DNA of 64,000 nucleotides from Herbinix luporum (GTDB taxonomy: Bacteria > Bacillota > Clostridia > Lachnospirales > Lachnospiraceae): assembly GCF_900070325.1 (NCBI RefSeq), contig NZ_LN879430.1:236501-300500 (forward strand), read 5' to 3'. Shown in pieces: positions 25,230-34,725 of the stretch. The translations under genes and the position numbers were made by a program. The number at the start of each line of letters is the position of its first letter. The stretch's first letter is position 1. The notes below the pieces were generated by a model. That model searched no databases. It saw only the letters and a program-made list of their open reading frames with translations, and was not told the DNA's origin.

Positions 25230-28148
25230 ATGTCAGTTGCGTCTATTTTTAAGAAAAAAAGTTTCTACTTCATACTGCTTATTGTATCTGCAATAATAGG
25301 TTATTCAATTTATGTTAGGATTGCAAATGAACGTTACGAAGCTTCACTAACAAGTGAAGACATAAAGCCGGTAGAAACTGAAGAAATTGTGGGGAGGGAT
25401 GACATCTACAGTGCTTATCTTGAAAGGTATAAAGAAGCCTCAAAGCCTAATCACATGATAGTGGTTGATATTAAAAACTATTCTTTAGCAGAAAAGACTG
25501 ATGCCTATAATGAGTACTTAGGTAAAAAAGATGTAGTTGTATCCCATGAAGAAGGTTTTGTGGAATGGGAAGTAGATATTCCAGAAGCCGGGCTATACAA
25601 TATATCTTTAGACTACTATCCCTTAGAGGGTAGAGGAATTGATATTGAAAGGGCGCTTTATATTAATGGGGTTATGCCATTTTCAGGTTCAGATACCTTG
25701 ACTTTTTCCCGTGTGTGGACTGATGCCGGTGAGATTAGGATGGATAATAGGGGTAATGAAATAAGACCAACCCAGACGGAAGCTCCAAGATGGGAGAGTA
25801 CATATCTTAGAGATTATATGGGCTATTATATAGAACCTTATAGTTACTATTTTAATAAGGGGAAGAACACTATTAGGTTAGTGGCTATAAGTGAGCCTGT
25901 AGCCATAAGTAATCTTGTAATTGGACAGAAAGAAGAATTGCCTTCATATGATGAGTACATAGCCTCTTTTGATGCAAATAACTATAAGAATACTGATACA
26001 GATTTTTATTATAAAAAACAAGGGGAAGAGGCTGAATATAGATCTTCTCCTACTTTGTATGCGATTTTTGATCGTGCTTCCTCTAATACAGAGCCATATA
26101 GTGCTTCTAAAATAAAGCTTAACAGTATTGGGGGAGATCAATGGAGAGTAGCAGGACAATGGATCGAATGGGAATTTGAAGTACCGGAAGATGGCTTTTA
26201 TAATATTTCCTTTAAGGCTAAGCAAAATTATAACCGTGGTATGGTATCGGTAAGAACAGTTATGATAGACGGACAGACTCCATTTAAAGAAGCGGCCCAG
26301 CTTGAATTTAAATATAACACAGGCTGGCAGCTAACCACTCTTGCAGATGAAGAGGGTGTTCCATATAAAATTCCTTTAACCAAAGGTAAACATACTATCC
26401 GCCTAGAGGTTACCATGGGCAAAATAGGTGACATACTTACAGAGTTAGATAAAAGCATATACCGACTTAACTCTATATATCGTAAAATCTTAGTACTTAC
26501 AGGGGCAAGACCTGATCGGTACAGGGATTACCGGATTGATCTTAAGTATCCGGAAGTTATGGCGGCTATGGAAGAAGAGATTAAAGTTCTTAATGATATT
26601 ACCAAAAATCTTGAAGAAGCTACGGGACAAAGAGGTGCCGATACTGCGGTTGTTGTTAACATGTCTAAAAAATTGCAAAGATTTATAAAAAATCCTGATT
26701 CAATACCAAGAGGTATGGAAGGATTTAAGATGGATATTAGCTCACTGGGTACCTCAACCTTAAATTTAAGCAATTCACAGTTGGATATAGATTATATATA
26801 TATCAATGCAGACGGAGCTAAATTGCCAAATGTAGAGGAAAGCTTTGTAGATAAGGTGGCACATGAGTTAAGATCCTTTGCTGCATCATTCTTTGAAGAT
26901 TATTCCACTTTAGGAAGTGTATATGAGGAAGGAAAGGTAATAGATGTATGGCTGCTGTCAGGTCGTGACCAGGCAACTATTCTAAAAAATATGATTGATG
27001 AAATATTTACTCCTACATATGGAATAGGGGTTAATGTCAAGCTAATTGATGCTAATACCCTTCTACCTGCTGTCGTTGCAGGAACAGGTCCGGATATAGC
27101 CCTATCTGTCTTTAACCATGTACCGGTAGACTATGCTATTCGAGATGCGGCAGTAGATTTATCTCAATTTGAAGATTTTGATCAAGTAGCATCCGAATTT
27201 CATGAGAGTGTTTTTGTACCCTATCAATACGACGGTGGCATATATGCCTTACCGGAGACACAAAACTTCAGTGTTATGTTCTATAGAACGGATATTATGG
27301 AAGAAATAGGGGCAAAGGTTCCTGATACATGGGATGAAGTAATGGAGTTACTTCCTTTGTTACAAAAGCATAATATGGAATTTGCCATGCCTTCAGTGGA
27401 AAGGGTAACAAACGGTGTCCAAAATCCGGATACATCGGGTATGATGGCCCTACTTTATCAAAAGGGCGGAAGTTTATATACAGAGGATGGAAAAAGGACT
27501 TTATTAGATTCGGAAGAAGCTGTTGAAGCATTTGAGTTCTTTACCAGATTTTATACCCATTACAGTTTACCCAGTCAGTATGATTTTGTTAATAGATTCC
27601 GTACCGGTGAAATGCCTATAGGTATTCAGGATTATAGTAATTTTAACGTATTAAGTGTATTTGCCCCTGAAATCAGAGGATTATGGGAGTTTTCCTTGGT
27701 TCCCGGTACGAAAAAAGAGGATGGAACTATAGATCGTTCTGTTCCTTTTGGAGGAACCTGTAGTATGATCCTTAAAGATGCCAAGGATTATGATGCTTCA
27801 TGGACCTTCTTAAAGTGGTGGGTAAGTTCTGAAACTAATACTCGCTTTGGTCGTGAACTGGAAAGTATCATGGGCTCTGCGGCAAGATATGCTACAGCCA
27901 ATAAAGTGGCCTTTGAAGAATTGGCTTGGAGCAATAAGGATGCAGAAATAATCAGGGAACAATGGAAATGGACAGTTGGTACTCCAAATGTTCCCGGCGG
28001 ATATTCCACAGTCCGTCATATGATTAATGCATACAGAAAGGTTGCTTATAAAAAAGAAGATCCCAGAGAAACTCTTTTAGATTATACTAGGACCATTAAT
28101 GATGAAATAAAATATAAACGAATTGAGCTAGGTCTGGATGTAGATTAG
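25230..28148 (+). CDS. Very large extracellular solute-binding protein with two carbohydrate-binding-like modules
   Basis: A 972-residue protein. Residues 10-28 are a hydrophobic anchor (SFYFILLIVSAIIGYSIYV) without a lipobox. Two related beta-sandwich-like modules follow: one near residues 80-235 (WEVDIPEAGLYNISLDYYPL) and one near 285-395 (WEFEVPEDGFYNISFKAKQN). Both look like CBM35/CBM6-type folds. Residues 570-970 are a type-1 solute-binding domain (AGTGPDIALSVFNHVPVDYA; FYRTDIMEEIGAKVPDTWDE; GGTCSMILKDAKDYDASWTF). Normal sugar-binding proteins are about 420 residues. It is the first gene of an eight-gene operon and probably captures a large or polymeric glycan. Confidence 0.88.
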   Translation: MSVASIFKKKSFYFILLIVSAIIGYSIYVRIANERYEASLTSEDIKPVETEEIVGRDDIYSAYLERYKEASKPNHMIVVDIKNYSLAEKTDAYNEYLGKKDVVVSHEEGFVEWEVDIPEAGLYNISLDYYPLEGRGIDIERALYINGVMPFSGSDTLTFSRVWTDAGEIRMDNRGNEIRPTQTEAPRWESTYLRDYMGYYIEPYSYYFNKGKNTIRLVAISEPVAISNLVIGQKEELPSYDEYIASFDANNYKNTDTDFYYKKQGEEAEYRSSPTLYAIFDRASSNTEPYSASKIKLNSIGGDQWRVAGQWIEWEFEVPEDGFYNISFKAKQNYNRGMVSVRTVMIDGQTPFKEAAQLEFKYNTGWQLTTLADEEGVPYKIPLTKGKHTIRLEVTMGKIGDILTELDKSIYRLNSIYRKILVLTGARPDRYRDYRIDLKYPEVMAAMEEEIKVLNDITKNLEEATGQRGADTAVVVNMSKKLQRFIKNPDSIPRGMEGFKMDISSLGTSTLNLSNSQLDIDYIYINADGAKLPNVEESFVDKVAHELRSFAASFFEDYSTLGSVYEEGKVIDVWLLSGRDQATILKNMIDEIFTPTYGIGVNVKLIDANTLLPAVVAGTGPDIALSVFNHVPVDYAIRDAAVDLSQFEDFDQVASEFHESVFVPYQYDGGIYALPETQNFSVMFYRTDIMEEIGAKVPDTWDEVMELLPLLQKHNMEFAMPSVERVTNGVQNPDTSGMMALLYQKGGSLYTEDGKRTLLDSEEAVEAFEFFTRFYTHYSLPSQYDFVNRFRTGEMPIGIQDYSNFNVLSVFAPEIRGLWEFSLVPGTKKEDGTIDRSVPFGGTCSMILKDAKDYDASWTFLKWWVSSETNTRFGRELESIMGSAARYATANKVAFEELAWSNKDAEIIREQWKWTVGTPNVPGGYSTVRHMINAYRKVAYKKEDPRETLLDYTRTINDEIKYKRIELGLDVD

Positions 28149-28173
28149 GGGATAGGAGGGAGCAAGTAAAAAA

Positions 28174-29112
28174 ATGAGTGCAAAGTTTGATCAATGGAAG
28201 GAAAGGAAGAAAAGACAAGCTTCTTATACCATAAAAAGCATTTGGAAATCCAGGGTTCAGTATGCTTTCTTACTTCCCTATGCCTTGCTTTTTACGGTGT
28301 TTTTCGTTGTGCCGGTAGTAATTTCAATATTCTATAGTTTTACATATTATGATGTTTTAAATCCCCCGGATTTTATCGGATTGCAAAACTATATTAATCT
28401 TCTTCTTGCCGATGATGTCTTTTTGATTTCGGTGCAGAATACATTCCTTCTGGCTGTTATTACAGGCCCGGTGGGATACCTTATGTCCTTCTTGTTTGCA
28501 TGGTTAATCCATGAATTACCGAGGGTTTTAAGATCAATTTTTGTCTTGATATTTTTTGCCCCATCCATCGGCGTCAATATGTTTATGCTGTTTGGAACCT
28601 TATTTAGCAGTGACTCATATGGATGGGCCAATGCTTACCTGATGGATTGGGGAATAACCAGCCAACCTATATTTTGGCTGACAGATCCAAAATATATGAT
28701 GACTGTTGTTATTATAGTTGTGCTGTGGATGAGTTTGGGTAATGGCTTTCTATCCTTTATTGCAGGGCTTCAGACCATAAGCCAAGATCAATATGAGGCA
28801 GGTTATGTGGACGGAATTAAAAACCGCTGGCAGGAGTTGTGGTATATTACTCTTCCCAATATGAAACCAATGTTGCTCTTTGGTGCAGTTATGGCAATTA
28901 CACAGTCTTTTACAGTAGGGGAGGTTGCTAATGCACTTTGTGGTTTCCCCAGTACAGACTATGCAGCCAGTACAGTGGTAACCCACCTAATGGACTATGG
29001 TTCACTTCGATTTGATATGGGTTATGCCTCTGCCATAGCAACAATTCTATTCTTGGCTATGATACTGTCTAAAAAGGCAGTTAACGCCATGTTGAATAAA
29101 GTTGGAACTTGA
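28174..29112 (+). CDS. Sugar ABC transporter permease (MalF-like), pair 1
   Basis: A 312-residue protein with six membrane segments after a basic cytoplasmic N-terminus (KERKKRQASYTIKSIWKSR). The EAA-loop that contacts the ATPase is visible near residue 205 (QYEAGYVDGIKNRWQELWYI, ending with PNMKP). It pairs with the MalG-like permease encoded next. The gene begins 25 bases after the binding-protein gene. No ATP-binding gene is present in the operon, so a shared MsiK/MalK-type ATPase encoded elsewhere is implied. Confidence 0.92.
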   Translation: MSAKFDQWKERKKRQASYTIKSIWKSRVQYAFLLPYALLFTVFFVVPVVISIFYSFTYYDVLNPPDFIGLQNYINLLLADDVFLISVQNTFLLAVITGPVGYLMSFLFAWLIHELPRVLRSIFVLIFFAPSIGVNMFMLFGTLFSSDSYGWANAYLMDWGITSQPIFWLTDPKYMMTVVIIVVLWMSLGNGFLSFIAGLQTISQDQYEAGYVDGIKNRWQELWYITLPNMKPMLLFGAVMAITQSFTVGEVANALCGFPSTDYAASTVVTHLMDYGSLRFDMGYASAIATILFLAMILSKKAVNAMLNKVGT

Positions 29113-29164
29113 TTAACCATTGTCCATCTTAGGTTAAGAATAAAAAAGGGAGATAAGATTTAAT

Positions 29165-30025
29165 ATGATTAAGTTAAAAAAGAGAAAACCGAATAGGTCA
29201 AGATGGGGCGATTTCTTCGTCTACTTGGTGCTGTTAGTATTTGGATGGTTCTTTATCTTGCCTTTAGTTTATGCAGTAAACAGTGCTTTTAAGCCATTAG
29301 ATGAGATATTCTTATTTCCTCCGAAGCTATGGGTTGGCAAACCGACCCTAGATAACTTTGCGGATTTATTTGTCCTAATGGGTAAAACCTGGGTTCCCTT
29401 TTCACGGTACATATTTAATACTGTATTTATAACAGTGGTTGGTACTTTAGGACACTTAATAGTAGCTTCTATGGCTGCATATGTGCTATCCAAATACAGA
29501 TTTCCCGGAAGTAAATTGTTTTTTACCATAGTTGTCAGTGCTCTGATGTTCACCCCCCAGGTTATGGCAATACCAAACTATCTTGTTATGACAAAGTTGG
29601 GATGGGTTAATACATATTGGGCAATAATTGTACCAGCCTTTGCTGCTCCCATAGGTTTGTTTTTGATGAAGCAGTTTATGGAACAGATACCGGATGTATT
29701 AATTGAAGCGGCTAAAGTAGACGGTGCCAAGGAAGTAAGGATTTTTATTAAAATAATTTTGCCCTTAGTTAAGCCAGCCTCCTTGACCCTGTCCATATTT
29801 TCCATTTTAAATTTGTGGAATACAAGAGCCTCTAACTTTATATATGATGAGGAACTAAAAACTTTGCCCTATGCCCTTTCCCAGGTTGTAACCGGTGGAA
29901 TAATAGCAAGGGCTGGGGTAAGTGCGGCAGTAACACTATTTATCCTAATTGTACCCTTACTTTTCTTCATCTTGGCTCAAAGCAGTATTATAGAAACCAT
30001 GGCCAGTTCGGGAATTAAGGAGTGA
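29165..30025 (+). CDS. Carbohydrate ABC transporter permease (MalG-like), pair 1
   Basis: A 286-residue protein with six membrane segments. MalG-type features are the N-terminal FILPLVYAVNSAFKPLDEIF, the central GWVNTYWAIIVPAFAAP and the EAA-loop LIEAAKVDGAKEVRIFIKII near residue 180, followed by LPLVKPA. It forms the heterodimeric channel with the preceding MalF-like protein. Expression is coupled within the operon (52-base gap upstream, 9-base gap downstream). Confidence 0.92.
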   Translation: MIKLKKRKPNRSRWGDFFVYLVLLVFGWFFILPLVYAVNSAFKPLDEIFLFPPKLWVGKPTLDNFADLFVLMGKTWVPFSRYIFNTVFITVVGTLGHLIVASMAAYVLSKYRFPGSKLFFTIVVSALMFTPQVMAIPNYLVMTKLGWVNTYWAIIVPAFAAPIGLFLMKQFMEQIPDVLIEAAKVDGAKEVRIFIKIILPLVKPASLTLSIFSILNLWNTRASNFIYDEELKTLPYALSQVVTGGIIARAGVSAAVTLFILIVPLLFFILAQSSIIETMASSGIKE

Positions 30026-30034
30026 GGTGATAAT

Positions 30035-31531
30035 ATGGGAAGACCAGTTAAGAAATATATTGTATGCCTATTACTGCTGACATTGGTGTTAAGTCCGAAG
30101 GCAAAGGTATCGGCAGAATCAGAATCTTATACTTATACTTATGAGTATTTCGGTTATCAGTTAGAATCACCGGATGCATATACACCGCAAGCCCAGCTCC
30201 TTGGATCCCAGCTGGGAATAGGGGATTTTAATAATCCCAAATCCTTATTTGTAAGGGATAATTATTTATATATAGTGGATACCGGCAACAACAGAATTGT
30301 AGTAGTAAATAAATATTTTGAACTTGTCCAAGTTATAGACAAGGTTTTTATAAACGGACAGGAAAGTACTTTTCTTAATCCCTCCGATGTCTTTGTAGAT
30401 AAAAAAGGTGAACTATATATTTGTGATACGGATAATAACCGGGTACTGCATACGGACAAGGATTTGAATGTAATAAAAACCTATGTAAAACCCGATGATC
30501 CCACGGTGCTTGGGGAAACAAATTTTGCACCCTTAAAATGTGTGGGGGATTCATCGGGACGGCTATTTGTTTTGGCAGCCAATGTAAACCAAGGATTTAT
30601 GGAATATGATAAAGAGGGTAATTTTACGAATTTTACAGGAGCAAATCCTGTAAAAGCAACCTTTTTTCAGGCACTGGTAAAGAGGTTGATGACAAAAGAA
30701 CAAAGGGAAAGAATGATTCAATTTGTACCCACTGAGTATTCTAATCTTGCCATAGATAAGGATGATTTCTTGTATGCAACAATGACCACATTTACACCGG
30801 GTCAATTGGCAAACAAAACGGTTTATCCTGTTCGTATGTTAAATTCCATTGGTGCAGATATATTGGTTAGAAACGGTTATGAACCGCCTATAGGTGATAT
30901 TCAGTGGGGATCCGGCGGTGATATAAGCGGACCATCTAGATTTGAAGATGTGGTTCCTATGGAAAATGACACTTATTTTTGCCTAGATCGTAACAGAGGA
31001 AGAATTTTTGGATATGACTTTCAAGGTAATTTGTTATTTGCCTTTGGTGGTGTAGGTAATAAGTTAGGGTATTTTCAATATCCCATTTCCATAGAAAGTA
31101 TGGGTACTGACCTATTTGTTTTAGATAATAGATCATTATCTGTCACAAGGTTTACTCTAACAGAATATGGTAATTACATTTATAAGGGTTTGGAGTTATA
31201 TAAAGAGGGACGTTATGATGAGTCTGCTGACTATTGGAGAAAGGCACTGCGTTTAAACGGAAATTACGACTTAGCATATATAGGTATCGGAAGAGCCCTC
31301 CTTCGTCAAGGGGAATATAAGGAAGCCATGAAGTACTTTAAGAGCAAACGTGATGTAAACAATTATTCCAAAGCCTTTGCTGAGTATAGGCAGGAATGGG
31401 TAGAGGAGAATATTAAGTATTTGCTTTTAGGTGGGGCAGCCTTGATTGTTATTCCCTTGATAATAAGTAAAATTAGAAAGATGGTTAAAGGGGGTGCGGC
31501 AAAATATGAACATAATGGCAGAGAGTTTTAA
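30035..31531 (+). CDS. Extracellular NHL-repeat / TPR protein with C-terminal membrane anchor
   Basis: A 498-residue protein. Residues 1-28 are a signal peptide. Residues 50-370 contain NHL/beta-propeller blades (FNNPKSLFVRDNYLYIVDTG, NNRIVVV; NPSDVFVDKKGELYICDTDN). Residues 385-450 are TPR-like helices (LYKEGRYDESADYWRKALRL; LLRQGEYKEAMKYF). Residues 463-482 are a membrane helix followed by a basic tail, so the propeller faces outside. It lies between two permease pairs. It may act as a scaffold or glycan-binding accessory factor; I know no biochemical precedent. Confidence 0.8.
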   Translation: MGRPVKKYIVCLLLLTLVLSPKAKVSAESESYTYTYEYFGYQLESPDAYTPQAQLLGSQLGIGDFNNPKSLFVRDNYLYIVDTGNNRIVVVNKYFELVQVIDKVFINGQESTFLNPSDVFVDKKGELYICDTDNNRVLHTDKDLNVIKTYVKPDDPTVLGETNFAPLKCVGDSSGRLFVLAANVNQGFMEYDKEGNFTNFTGANPVKATFFQALVKRLMTKEQRERMIQFVPTEYSNLAIDKDDFLYATMTTFTPGQLANKTVYPVRMLNSIGADILVRNGYEPPIGDIQWGSGGDISGPSRFEDVVPMENDTYFCLDRNRGRIFGYDFQGNLLFAFGGVGNKLGYFQYPISIESMGTDLFVLDNRSLSVTRFTLTEYGNYIYKGLELYKEGRYDESADYWRKALRLNGNYDLAYIGIGRALLRQGEYKEAMKYFKSKRDVNNYSKAFAEYRQEWVEENIKYLLLGGAALIVIPLIISKIRKMVKGGAAKYEHNGREF

Positions 31532-32168
31532 AGATAGATTAAGACAGCTAGGTAAGACCTTAAAATATAGCTTATATGTAATTTTCCATCCCTTTGACGG
31601 CTTTTGGGACTTAATACATGAAAAGCGGGGATCTATGGGGGCTGCTCATACAATTATAATATTAGTTGTATTAACACAGATTTGGACATGGACTTATTCG
31701 GCCTTTCCCTACTATTTGCCTCAATGGGAATATTTCAACTTATTTATGCGGGTTTTACCCACTGTAGTTTTGTTTATTATATGGTGTATAGCTAACTGGT
31801 GTCTTACCACCTTAATGGACGGTAAGGGAAAGTTTAATCATATTTATATGGCCACTGCATATGCCTTTACCCCATATGTACTGATTAACTTACCTCTCAT
31901 TTTGTTAACTTATGTATTAACTTACGAGGAATCTACATACTACACTGTATTTAACAATATTAGTATTATATGGTGTGTTATATTAGTCCTTGCTGCTATG
32001 ATGATGATACACGATTATACCTTTGGAAAAGCCGTGGTTTCCAGCCTTCTTACTATAGTAGCTATGTTAGTAATTATATTCTTAATAGTTATGTTTTTTA
32101 GCTTAATTACACAGAGTGTGGGATATTTTGTAGCCTTATATAAAGAAGCTACATTCAGACTATATTAA
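31506..32168 (+). CDS. YIP1-family integral membrane protein
   Basis: About 220 residues with five membrane segments and a charged N-terminus (ESFKDRLRQLGKTLKYSLYV, then FHPFDGFWDLIHEKRGS). The hydrophobic arrangement and FHPFDGFWDL opening fit bacterial YIP1-domain proteins of unknown function. The start overlaps the 3' end of the NHL/TPR gene by 26 bases; AAAGGGGG lies before ATG 31506. The overlap suggests the two proteins are translated together and may form one membrane complex with the permeases. Confidence 0.75.
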   Translation: MNIMAESFKDRLRQLGKTLKYSLYVIFHPFDGFWDLIHEKRGSMGAAHTIIILVVLTQIWTWTYSAFPYYLPQWEYFNLFMRVLPTVVLFIIWCIANWCLTTLMDGKGKFNHIYMATAYAFTPYVLINLPLILLTYVLTYEESTYYTVFNNISIIWCVILVLAAMMMIHDYTFGKAVVSSLLTIVAMLVIIFLIVMFFSLITQSVGYFVALYKEATFRLY

Positions 32169-32196
32169 ACATTTTAGGAAGGGAGGAGATAACAAA

Positions 32197-34725
32197 ATGA
32201 AAACCAGAAAAAAGCTTCTGTTATTACTTGTAATCCCCTTCTTACTAGGTGTGATGTCTGCATGTAGTAAAGAAGCAGTGGATGATAATATTGAAGTTTA
32301 TTCACAAGGTGAAATAGAAGATAAAGAAATAGTAATTGAAAATAATGATTTAGAATTTCACTTTTTTCCTGAAACAACTCAGTTTTATGTATTAAAAAAG
32401 AGTACAGGATTTATTTGGCACTCCAACCCTGAAAATACTGAGGATCAGGGTGGATTTAGAAAAGAGTTAGAATCTACATTGACTTTAAGATACAATACTG
32501 AATCCGGCAGTAAGACCTTACTTAATAATTATGGCCTTAGTATAGAAAAGGGGAACTACACTTATGAAAAGTTAGAAAATGGTGTTAAGGTAAATTACAC
32601 CATAGGTAATGTTGATAAGGTTTATTATGTGCCAAAGGCTGTGCCGGAATCTAGATTTTTAGAATTCTATGACAAAATGAGCAAATCGGTACAAAGTCAA
32701 ATTAGTATGAGCTATCGTGTCTACGATATAAATAATTTAAGAAAGTCAGATGATAAGGAGGCTTTAATAGCCACTTATCCTGATATAGTAGATGAACCCA
32801 TATATGTCATGATGGATGGGACTCCCCAGTATTTGATTGAAATGGCAGAAGAGAAATTTGCAGAAGTGGGATATACAGCAGAAGATTACGAAATAGATGC
32901 GGCAAGATATGGTTCGACAAAGTCCCAAGACACACCGGTATTTAATGTATCGGTAATATATGAATTAAAAGATGATGGATTAGAGGTTAGCATACCTCTT
33001 AGTGATGTTAAATACAAGCAAAAGTATCCTATCGTTGAAATCAGACCACTTCCTTACTTCGGTGCCGGAGGAGAAAGTGATGAAGGATTTATATTTGTAC
33101 CGGAAGGCTCCGGGGCTATTATTAATTTCAACAACAATAAACATTCCCAGAACTCTTATAGAACTGATATATATGGTTGGGATTATGCATTAAGCCGTGA
33201 TGCTGTTATAGATGAAACAAGAATGAATATGCCCTTGTTCGGTATAAGTAAGAACGGATCCTCCTTTATATGCATACTGGAGGAAGGCAATTCCTATTCA
33301 TTTATAGAGGCTGCCGTAAGCGGAAGTAGCCATGGTTATAATTATGCTTGTGCAAATTATAACTTGCTTCACAGTGAAGAAATGGATATATCAGCAAAAT
33401 CGGATAAAACCGTACGTATGTTTGAGGAAAAGCTTCCCGATGAAGTTTTGGTACAAAAATATATATTCATAGATAATGAGGATTATGTATCTATGGCCAC
33501 TAAGTATCGTCAGTACCTTATGAATCGTTTCCCGGTGCTGGTAAAGAAGACCGAATCGGATTTACCTGTTGCAGTGGAGATTATAGGTGCCATCGATAGA
33601 ACTAAGCATTATTTGGGAATACCCTTTAGACGTCCCTATGAGCTGACTTCATATGAAGAAGCCCAAGGAATTATAAAAGAACTTAATGAGGCCGGAATAA
33701 GTGATCTTAATGTTAATTATAAGGGATGGTTTAACGGGGGTATTCTTCATAAAGCTCCCAATAAGGTTAAGCTAATAAATGAACTGGGCAGTAAAAAAGA
33801 TTTTAAAAATCTGGTGAAATATACAGATGAAAATGATGTGAATTTATACTTGGGAGCCACCATACAATTTGTTTACAATAATTCTTTAATTGACAATTTT
33901 GTAGTCATAAGAGACGGAGCAAAACATGTTAACCGTAAGGTGGTGGAACTTAAGCCATACAGCCCGGTTTATTATGGAAAGATAGATGACCTATATACAT
34001 ATTATTTAGCAAAGCCCAGCTACTATATGAATAATTTAAATAGCTATGCAAAAGAAATTGCAAAACGTGGGGTTAAGGGCATTGCCTTTGAAGATATAGG
34101 AATGATTTTAAGTGCAGACTATAACAAAAAGAATCCCGTAAGCCGGGAAGAAGTTAAGAATATGCAAATGGAGAAGCTAAAGGAGTTGGCTTCGGAAGAA
34201 TATAATATAATGATACGTTCCGGTAATATGTATGCTGTTCCATATGCTGACTTTATAATAGACCTTAATTTGGGAACTAAAGGTTATAATATTATTGATG
34301 ATGAAATACCTTTTTATGAAATTGTACTCCATGGACTGGTTTCCTATGCCGGCTCGGCTATAAATCTATCACCTGATTATACCAAAAATCTACTAAAGAC
34401 AGTAGAGACCGGTGCCGGATTATACTTTTGCTTTATGTCAGCAGATGCATTTGATTTAAGAGACAGCAGATATACCAACTATTATTCTTCTAACTTTAAT
34501 GATTGGAAGGATGAGGCTGTAGAATTATATCAGAAGATGAAGGATGATTTTGGACATCTTTATAATCAATTTATTACTGACCATCAGAAGTTGGCCGCTG
34601 GTGTTTATTTAACCCAGTATGAGGATGGTACAAAGGTTATTGTAAACTATAATGATAGGGCTTACAACCACAAGGGCATTCAAGTTCCTGCTAAGGATTA
34701 TATTGTGGAAGGAGGTAAGCAATAA
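32197..34725 (+). CDS. DUF5696 lipoprotein, putative carbohydrate-active enzyme
   Basis: An 842-residue lipoprotein: signal peptide with lipobox GVMSAC near residue 26. The N-terminal half (residues 45-430) is beta-rich (LEFHFFPETTQFYVLKKSTG; TGFIWHSNPENTED). The C-terminal half (residues 455-800) reads like a TIM barrel (SDLNVNYKGWFNGGILHKAP; GVKGIAFEDIGMILSADYNK; IMIRSGNMYAVPYADFIIDL). This layout resembles glycoside hydrolases of the GH101/GH-like type and is annotated as DUF5696; catalytic residues are not established. Its TAA overlaps the next ATG by one base, indicating tight coupling to the second permease pair. Confidence 0.8.
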   Translation: MKTRKKLLLLLVIPFLLGVMSACSKEAVDDNIEVYSQGEIEDKEIVIENNDLEFHFFPETTQFYVLKKSTGFIWHSNPENTEDQGGFRKELESTLTLRYNTESGSKTLLNNYGLSIEKGNYTYEKLENGVKVNYTIGNVDKVYYVPKAVPESRFLEFYDKMSKSVQSQISMSYRVYDINNLRKSDDKEALIATYPDIVDEPIYVMMDGTPQYLIEMAEEKFAEVGYTAEDYEIDAARYGSTKSQDTPVFNVSVIYELKDDGLEVSIPLSDVKYKQKYPIVEIRPLPYFGAGGESDEGFIFVPEGSGAIINFNNNKHSQNSYRTDIYGWDYALSRDAVIDETRMNMPLFGISKNGSSFICILEEGNSYSFIEAAVSGSSHGYNYACANYNLLHSEEMDISAKSDKTVRMFEEKLPDEVLVQKYIFIDNEDYVSMATKYRQYLMNRFPVLVKKTESDLPVAVEIIGAIDRTKHYLGIPFRRPYELTSYEEAQGIIKELNEAGISDLNVNYKGWFNGGILHKAPNKVKLINELGSKKDFKNLVKYTDENDVNLYLGATIQFVYNNSLIDNFVVIRDGAKHVNRKVVELKPYSPVYYGKIDDLYTYYLAKPSYYMNNLNSYAKEIAKRGVKGIAFEDIGMILSADYNKKNPVSREEVKNMQMEKLKELASEEYNIMIRSGNMYAVPYADFIIDLNLGTKGYNIIDDEIPFYEIVLHGLVSYAGSAINLSPDYTKNLLKTVETGAGLYFCFMSADAFDLRDSRYTNYYSSNFNDWKDEAVELYQKMKDDFGHLYNQFITDHQKLAAGVYLTQYEDGTKVIVNYNDRAYNHKGIQVPAKDYIVEGGKQ

